Below the pieces are notes generated by a model. The model did no database searches. It saw only the letters and a list, made by a program, of their open reading frames with translations, and was not told the DNA's origin. From Candidatus Azambacteria bacterium (lineage in GTDB: Bacteria; Patescibacteriota; Minisyncoccia; GWC2-36-17; M10-OD1-4), in assembly GCA_016200995.1 (NCBI GenBank), contig JACQDS010000085.1, forward strand, positions 1 through 5,036: DNA of 5,036 nucleotides. Reading direction: 5' to 3'. How positions within the stretch are numbered: the stretch's first letter is position 1; every line of letters begins with the position of its first letter. Shown here one piece after another: positions 1-2,892 of this stretch. Both the position numbers and the translations under genes were made by a program.

Positions 1-284
1 TCAAAGCCGAGTTCGCAAAGAAGCGGCGCGACTTTGTAAAATGCTTCTGGGGATGCGCCGAAAATTTGAGCGACCACAGGTCTTTCAATGTCGGAATACA
101 AAAAATCATCAAGCAAAGCTTCGGCGCCGGCGCAAAGACCCTCCACCGAGACAAATTCCGTGAATATCAGATCCGGCTTTCCGTATTTTGCCGCAATAAA
201 ACGAAAAGAGGCGTCCGTCACGCCATCCATTGGCGCAAGCCCGAAAATGGGCTTTTTTAATTTTCCCCAGAAGCCATTCTCCAT
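1..284 (-). CDS. dus: tRNA-dihydrouridine synthase, N-terminal part (3' end outside window)
   Basis: Dus enzymes are flavin (FMN) proteins that reduce specific uridines in tRNA to dihydrouridine in the cytoplasm. Reading leftward from the ATG at 284, the frame is open for 94 codons to the window edge. It shows the family's N-terminal TIM-barrel strand and FMN-binding loop, GLAPMDGVTDASFR at residues 15-28, then KPDLIFTEFVSVEGL (36-50) and RPVVAQIFG (68-76) with the expected Gln73. It ends in LCELGF, just where family members continue into the NMGCP region. The catalytic Cys and later Lys/His residues lie outside. The start follows the PH gene's stop by one base (TAA-C-ATG), and no Shine-Dalgarno sequence sits at normal spacing, so translation is probably coupled to the upstream gene. 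The subfamily (DusA/B/C) cannot be fixed from this part; the overall look is of CPR-type Dus proteins (from memory). Confidence 0.93.
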   Translation of the reverse strand, partial: MENGFWGKLKKPIFGLAPMDGVTDASFRFIAAKYGKPDLIFTEFVSVEGLCAGAEALLDDFLYSDIERPVVAQIFGASPEAFYKVAPLLCELGF

Positions 285-285
285 G

Positions 286-822
286 TTAAAAACTAATATT
301 TTCCCCTTCGCCCGGCTTTTTAGCGCTGTAGTTTCTCATCGCCTGAGTAATGGCATCTTTTATGTGGGTTGGACCGCCGACCTGCTTGAAAACAAAATCT
401 CTGCTTTCGCTCGCCGTTCTGATCCTGATATCTCCGTAGTTTATCAATGTCGGCAAAATACCGCGGACATCAACCTCAATATCCTGAATTTTTTCAAGCT
501 CAAATTCGTAAGTGACTCTTGAAAAAAGGCTCATCTGCTCAACCGAGATGACTCTTCTGTCGGTGAGGATCCAAACATCAAGATAATAATCCGCAAGCTC
601 CATGAATATCGCAACAAGAAAGATGTGCAGAAAAAAGACCATTATGAAAAAAACCATTTTTATTAAGTCGACGGATTCGGAGACAAAAATAAAAACAACG
701 GCAAAAGCGGCGGCTACAACTATAATGGAAAAAACCACCAAAGGCAAAAGTTCAAGCGCCAAAACAAAAGGATGCCTGCGGTAAACTGATATTATTTTTT
801 CACCCTCTCTAACTGAAAGCAT
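286..822 (-). CDS. PH-domain (bPH2/DUF304-type) membrane protein
   Basis: A 178-residue membrane protein of the bacterial pleckstrin-homology type related to YdbS/YdbT. The order is typical: a short N-terminal segment (LSVREGEKIISVYRRHP), two long hydrophobic helices at about residues 19-46 and 52-76, then a cytoplasmic PH-like domain at about 78-165. That domain carries hallmark stretches: DVWILTDRRVISVEQ (82-96), an LFSR turn, LEKIQDIEVDVRG (108-120), NYGDIRIRTASE (127-138) and DFVFKQV. The biochemical role of these proteins is not settled, so I assign none. It is the middle gene of a leftward unit and ends one base before the dus start. The ATG at 822 fits the family N-terminus, but it has no Shine-Dalgarno sequence because a 10-bp tandem repeat fills the upstream 43 bases. 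It lies in the same frame as the preceding small gene, separated from that gene's TAA by 14 sense codons. Confidence 0.9.
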   Translation of the reverse strand: MLSVREGEKIISVYRRHPFVLALELLPLVVFSIIVVAAAFAVVFIFVSESVDLIKMVFFIMVFFLHIFLVAIFMELADYYLDVWILTDRRVISVEQMSLFSRVTYEFELEKIQDIEVDVRGILPTLINYGDIRIRTASESRDFVFKQVGGPTHIKDAITQAMRNYSAKKPGEGENISF

Positions 823-865
823 AATAATTGAAAATAATTGAAAATAATTGAAAATAATTGAAAAT
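823..865. repeat. 10-bp tandem repeat, 4.3 copies (unit AAAATAATTG)
   Basis: Bases 823-865 are perfectly periodic at 10 bp. The units 831-840, 841-850 and 851-860 are identical copies of AAAATAATTG, the unit 821-830 differs by one base, and 861-865 is a partial copy. It fills the gap between the stop of the 89-residue gene (TAA at 867-865) and the ATG of the PH gene (822), so no ribosome-binding site remains there. Read leftward, the unit contains no stop codon in any frame. The 10-bp spacing of A/T tracts is close to one helical turn, which could bend the DNA (inference). Slippage would change gene spacing in 10-bp steps. Confidence 0.95.
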
Positions 866-1134
866 TAAAACGGCGGTCTTACTATGTCGCTGTTTGCCGG
901 TAAATGGATCTTTTCCGAGATAAAGCTCGCCACGGCATCCCAATTTATTGAGAAAAAAAGCGAAAATTCAAAGAATCCCAAAATAAAAGACGTGGCGATA
1001 AAAGAGATAATCAGAAGATTATGCTGATTTTTAGTGAATCTGAAATTTATGAAATGATACAGCAAAACCGCGCTTGCCACGGCAAAAATGGAAAACATGA
1101 CAATAAAGAGAAAAAATATAACCAGCCTTATCAT
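865..1134 (-). CDS. small two-helix membrane protein, unknown function
   Basis: An 89-residue protein, strongly hydrophobic, that I do not recognise as a named family. Helix 1 spans about residues 3-28 and helix 2 about 41-66, joined by a short basic loop (NFRFTKNQHN, 30-39). A C-terminal tail with several charged residues ends in DIVRPPF. By the positive-inside rule the loop is probably cytoplasmic. It is the first gene of the leftward unit ahead of the PH-domain gene and dus. Its ATG at 1134 is not preceded by a Shine-Dalgarno sequence; instead a consensus -10 element ends exactly seven bases upstream, which predicts a leaderless message and supports this start. The promoter makes it a real gene rather than a chance frame, and the overlapping rightward frame at 1021-1224 is rejected. 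Confidence 0.75.
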   Translation of the reverse strand: MIRLVIFFLFIVMFSIFAVASAVLLYHFINFRFTKNQHNLLIISFIATSFILGFFEFSLFFSINWDAVASFISEKIHLPANSDIVRPPF

Positions 1135-1169
1135 TTTATCATTATATCACTTCTTTTGTTGACTTTAAA
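1135..1169 (-). promoter_or_regulatory. sigma70-type promoter giving a leaderless mRNA
   Basis: On the minus strand the -35 is TTTAAA (1169-1164, 4 of 6 consensus). A 17-bp spacer follows, then a perfect TATAAT -10 (1146-1141) preceded by TG-A, an extended -10. With the -10 at positions -12 to -7, the six bases 1140-1135 (GATAAA) are the discriminator and +1 falls on the A of the ATG at 1134. The transcript is thus predicted to start at its start codon. Its -35 overlaps the -35 of the rightward promoter. Confidence 0.72.
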
Positions 1170-1186
1170 TATCCGCGTGCTACAAT
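1159..1186 (+). promoter_or_regulatory. sigma70-type promoter for the cytochrome-like gene
   Basis: The -35 is TTGACT (1159-1164, 5 of 6) and, after a 16-bp spacer, the -10 is TACAAT (1181-1186, 5 of 6), preceded by TG-C (1178-1180), an extended -10. Transcription should begin near 1193, giving a leader of about 28 bases that contains the AGGAGG site. The -35 shares base 1164 with the leftward promoter's -35, so polymerase binding at one probably excludes the other (inference). Confidence 0.7.
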
Positions 1187-1210
1187 CCTTCTGCTTTATT
1201 GTTCATTTAC

Positions 1211-1218
1211 AGGAGGAG
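1211..1218 (+). promoter_or_regulatory. Shine-Dalgarno site AGGAGGAG deciding a GTG start
   Basis: AGGAGGAG lies directly before TT-GTG at 1221. It supports GTG as the start codon, as no ATG in that frame lies close to the site. It is the only strong Shine-Dalgarno sequence next to a start in this window. Confidence 0.85.
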
Positions 1219-1220
1219 TT

Positions 1221-1979
1221 GTGAGTAAAGATCATGTTCTTGTATTGCCCTTGTTAAACAGGTTCCCTTTGAGCGCGAAAATTTTTTTTACATGCATCTT
1301 GGCGACACTGGGGGTAGGATATATATTCGCGATGATCCAGGTTTTTGAGGTTCACGCCGGAAGAGACGGAAAACCCGGACTTTCGGTTCAAGATATCAAG
1401 ATAGCCTACAGCGGAAACAAATCCGATACTCGCCTTGAAGCGGCGCTTAAAGGCCCGATGCAAAGCATGCTACCGGAAAACGAACGCGCGTCTATCATAA
1501 ACTGGGTCCGTTCAGGGTCGCAAAGGGAGGAATATGAAAGCAAAATTTCAAAGATAATCGGCGAAAGATGCCTTATTTGCCACGATGGCTCGGACCCGCA
1601 CAGACCGAACCTGACGAACTTTGAAAATATAAAAGAGCTTTCCAAAATGGACACGGGAACAAGCATAGCAACGCTCGTGAGAGTCTCGCATATTCATATG
1701 CTTGGAATACCGGCGGCAATATTCATACCGCTCGGCTTTATCTTTCTTTTTGTTCACACAAAAAAGAAACGGGCAAAAGCGATAGCTCTGGCCGTACCTT
1801 TTATCGCGATATTTTTGGATATAGCCTCCTGGTATCTGACAAAAGTATCAGATATTTTCGCTTTTACGGTAATGTTTGGTGGCGCGCTGATGGCGATATC
1901 ATTCGCTTATCAATGGTTCACCTGCATATATCAAATTTGGTGGTTTGAGTGCGATTCCGACTACTGCGACATTCCGTGA
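1221..1979 (+). CDS. membrane-anchored monoheme c-type cytochrome-like protein
   Basis: A 252-residue protein with a helix at about 17-42, an extracytoplasmic domain (45-155), and three more helices at about 161-179, 187-206 and 212-236. The basic N-terminus and the KKKRAK loop (181-186) place the domain outside by the positive-inside rule. That domain carries one CxxCH heme-attachment motif, CLICH (117-121), in an ERCLICHDG context, so a covalent heme c and a redox role are likely. Possible sixth ligands are Met80, Met83 or His126; His157 and His159 (SHIHM) sit at the membrane edge. The KPGLSVQDI, DIASWYLTK and GGALMAISFAYQ stretches recall, from memory, a little-studied membrane cytochrome family of deltaproteobacteria and others. 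The tail after YQIWW adds two cysteines (244, 249) and looks unusual. It has its own promoter and terminator, and no heme-maturation gene is in view. The heme call is good; the electron partner is unknown. Confidence 0.85.
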   Translation: MSKDHVLVLPLLNRFPLSAKIFFTCILATLGVGYIFAMIQVFEVHAGRDGKPGLSVQDIKIAYSGNKSDTRLEAALKGPMQSMLPENERASIINWVRSGSQREEYESKISKIIGERCLICHDGSDPHRPNLTNFENIKELSKMDTGTSIATLVRVSHIHMLGIPAAIFIPLGFIFLFVHTKKKRAKAIALAVPFIAIFLDIASWYLTKVSDIFAFTVMFGGALMAISFAYQWFTCIYQIWWFECDSDYCDIP

Positions 1980-1985
1980 AAAACC

Positions 1986-2013
1986 AAAAAAGGGCGCCAT
2001 TGCGCCCTTTTTT
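1986..2013 (+). terminator. intrinsic terminator after the cytochrome-like gene
   Basis: A GGGCGC stem arm (1992-1997), CATT loop and GCGCCC arm (2002-2007) are flanked by A6 and T6, which extend the pairing to 12 bp. Starting a few bases after the TGA stop, it is a strong rho-independent terminator. The A-tract also allows it to work leftward. Confidence 0.93.
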
Positions 2014-2145
2014 CTTTTCTTGCGAAACTTCCAAAGAGATGCTTCGTTAAAAAGTATCCCGCAAACCGAGGGCTTCGACTGAGCTCAGCCGAATGTCCGG
2101 GCATGGTGTCTCCCGCTGGAAACTTCCCTTAAAAGAAGCGTATTG
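2014..2145. other. gene-free spacer with REP-like palindrome, otherwise unexplained
   Basis: Between the terminator and the next promoter I see no convincing gene on either strand. The stretch is visibly richer in GC than the AT-rich DNA just after it and contains the palindrome at 2074-2093. GAAACTTCC occurs twice as a direct repeat (2024-2032 and 2119-2127), bracketing the palindrome. A 41-codon frame starting at 2093 lacks a ribosome-binding site and recognisable content. The stretch could be an untranslated RNA, a repeat element or a decayed insertion; I cannot choose among these. Confidence 0.5.
2074..2093. repeat. REP-like imperfect palindrome around CTGAGCTCAG
   Basis: A 20-bp palindrome has TTCG and CGAA as outer arms and the perfect core CTGAGCTCAG (2079-2088), with one mismatched pair between them. 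On the leftward strand the mismatch becomes a G-U pair, so an RNA read leftward would fold slightly better. From memory, CTTCGACT-n-GCTCAG motifs of this kind occur as dispersed short palindromes in many bacterial genomes. Only one copy is in this window, so repetition cannot be shown here. Confidence 0.6.
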
Positions 2146-2174
2146 TTGCAATGCAAAAAAAATAGGAATATTAT
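2146..2174 (+). promoter_or_regulatory. candidate sigma70 promoter for the Cys/His-rich gene
   Basis: The -35 is TTGCAA (2146-2151, 4 of 6), the spacer is 17 bp and the -10 is TATTAT (2169-2174, 5 of 6), predicting a start near 2181 and a leader of about 40 bases. The -35 is part of a perfect 11-base palindrome, TTGCAATGCAA (2146-2156), which could be an operator. Evidence is moderate because the region is AT-rich. Confidence 0.45.
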
Positions 2175-2221
2175 GTATATGTGTCAAAAGGCCGATTTTT
2201 TATCAATTTAAAACATAAGAT

Positions 2222-2557
2222 ATGGAAACAACTATGAACAAACCGGAGGAAAAAACAGGCAAAGAATGCCAATGCTGGGGATGCAGAAACCTCTCCCATT
2301 GGGGATGCAAAGATCATTCCGGACACTACGGACATAAATTTTTCGCTGTCAGGTGGATCCTTGGGATCATCATACTTTTAGCCGTCTTTTCTTTGGGCGT
2401 TAAAATAGGAGAATTCAAAGAGTATGCTTACAAAGCCGGGGGCTACGGATATGGATATGATTACGGACACAACTATATGATGAACCCTTACTACAATACT
2501 TGCAACGGCAGTGGCTATATGATGCCATACGGCAACGACAGCAGATATCAATGGTAA
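2222..2557 (+). CDS. small Cys/His-rich single-helix membrane protein with Gly/Tyr tail
   Basis: A 111-residue protein of unknown function. Residues 16-38 hold four Cys (16, 18, 21, 29) and four His (26, 32, 35, 38), an arrangement suited to metal binding (inference). One helix spans about 44-62 (RWILGIIILLAVFSLGVKIGEF), and a Gly/Tyr/Met-rich tail (67-111) includes GGYGYGYDYGH and two MM pairs. The helix and tail recall a common small CPR membrane protein type (from memory); the Cys/His segment looks like an addition. Within it, CWGCR and HWGCK are coded by a DNA repeat, TGGGGATGCA at 2276 and 2300, 24 bp apart, which suggests an in-frame duplication. The second ATG, at 2234 (codon 5), is an equally plausible start: neither has a good ribosome-binding site, though a weak GGA precedes the second. 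A terminator follows closely, so the gene appears monocistronic. Confidence 0.8.
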   Translation: METTMNKPEEKTGKECQCWGCRNLSHWGCKDHSGHYGHKFFAVRWILGIIILLAVFSLGVKIGEFKEYAYKAGGYGYGYDYGHNYMMNPYYNTCNGSGYMMPYGNDSRYQW

Positions 2558-2572
2558 GCTGAAAAACTCCAC

Positions 2573-2612
2573 AAAAAAAACCGCTCTTACTATTTTTAAT
2601 GGCGGTTTTTTT
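2573..2612. terminator. bidirectional intrinsic terminator
   Basis: A8 plus CCGC (2573-2584) pairs with GCGG plus T7 (2602-2612) around a loop of about 17 bases. It lies 16 bases after the stop of the Cys/His-rich gene and, by its A and T tracts, can also stop leftward transcripts from the convergent side, including any through the DUF1905 remnant. Confidence 0.85.
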
Positions 2613-2839
2613 ATTTCTGCAATATTTTAATTTCTGATCTCTATTGAAAATGTTATCGTATCGCCGTTTTTAATATTCTCTTGCTTTCTGATCTCCGCCT
2701 TAAGCTGATATTCACAAAATGCCAAGCCGCCATTCCCGAATAGAGCCAGATCTTCCCTTTCATTTTGTAAATTGGTTTTTTCATAAATTCGCAAAATTGC
2801 TTATAGTTAAAATATTACCACAAGCGAAAAAAAACCGCC
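2601..2839. repeat. 12-bp inverted repeat flanking the DUF1905 remnant
   Basis: GGCGGTTTTTTT at 2601-2612 is the exact reverse complement of AAAAAAACCGCC at 2828-2839. The left copy is the downstream arm of the terminator at 2573-2612. The right copy ends in a T-run for leftward transcripts but has no matching arm in the kinase 3' region. The two copies enclose the broken DUF1905 gene. The repeat may simply reflect common terminator sequence, or mark a past rearrangement. Confidence 0.6.
2627..2784 (-). pseudogene. DUF1905 gene remnant with internal deletion and frame change
   Basis: DUF1905 proteins are small domains (about 95 residues when alone) of unknown biochemical role. Reading leftward from the ATG at 2784, the frame gives the family start MKKPIYKMKGKIWLYS-GMAAWHFV (residues 1-24). 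It then turns into a non-family tail (NISLRRRSESK...) and stops at 2655-2653. From 2713, in another frame, the family's C-terminal end appears, LKAEIRKQENIKNGDTITF-SIEI, closing with TAA at 2629-2627. Both ends are present and about 45 central residues are missing. The 158-bp length is not a multiple of three, consistent with a deletion that broke the frame. No Shine-Dalgarno sequence precedes the ATG. A short 43-residue product could still be made, but it would lack most of the domain. The gene stands alone, convergent to the Cys/His-rich gene and downstream of the kinase. Confidence 0.78.
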
Positions 2840-2886
2840 AAAACGATTGGTCTTCCAACTTGGAGATTGAGTCTCCAAGTTAGAAG
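2827..2886 (-). terminator. 3' hairpin region of the histidine kinase gene
   Basis: Leftward from the kinase stop, a long stem forms between 2886-2872 and 2866-2852: ten perfect pairs (AACTTGGAGA with TCTCCAAGTT), then one G-U and four more pairs, around a 5-base loop. It is not followed directly by a T-run. About 17 bases later comes a weak CCAA/TTGG hairpin (2850-2838) and then GGCGG-T8 (2839-2827). Together these probably end transcription or protect the 3' end, but the layout is not that of a simple intrinsic terminator. Confidence 0.6.
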
Positions 2887-2892
2887 TTTAGT

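Noticed and set aside
88..522. Rightward 144-codon open frame
   Set aside because: It lies antisense to the clear dus and PH-domain genes, which have conserved motifs; its own translation has no recognisable content.
823..865. Possible CRISPR array
   Set aside because: The units are 10 bp and contiguous without spacers, so this is a simple tandem repeat.
1021..1224. Rightward 67-codon frame crossing the divergent promoter region
   Set aside because: It overlaps the 89-residue gene and both promoters and has no ribosome-binding site.
1977..1979. TGA read as glycine or tryptophan (alternative genetic code)
   Set aside because: A strong terminator begins a few bases after this TGA, and the homologous part of the protein has already ended, so TGA is a stop here.
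2093..2218. Rightward 41-codon frame in the spacer
   Set aside because: It has no Shine-Dalgarno sequence and no family resemblance, and it runs through the candidate promoter of the next gene.
2793..2815. Leftward promoter for the DUF1905 remnant (TATAAG near 2805)
   Set aside because: No acceptable -35 at normal spacing was found; the region is AT-rich enough for chance -10 matches.
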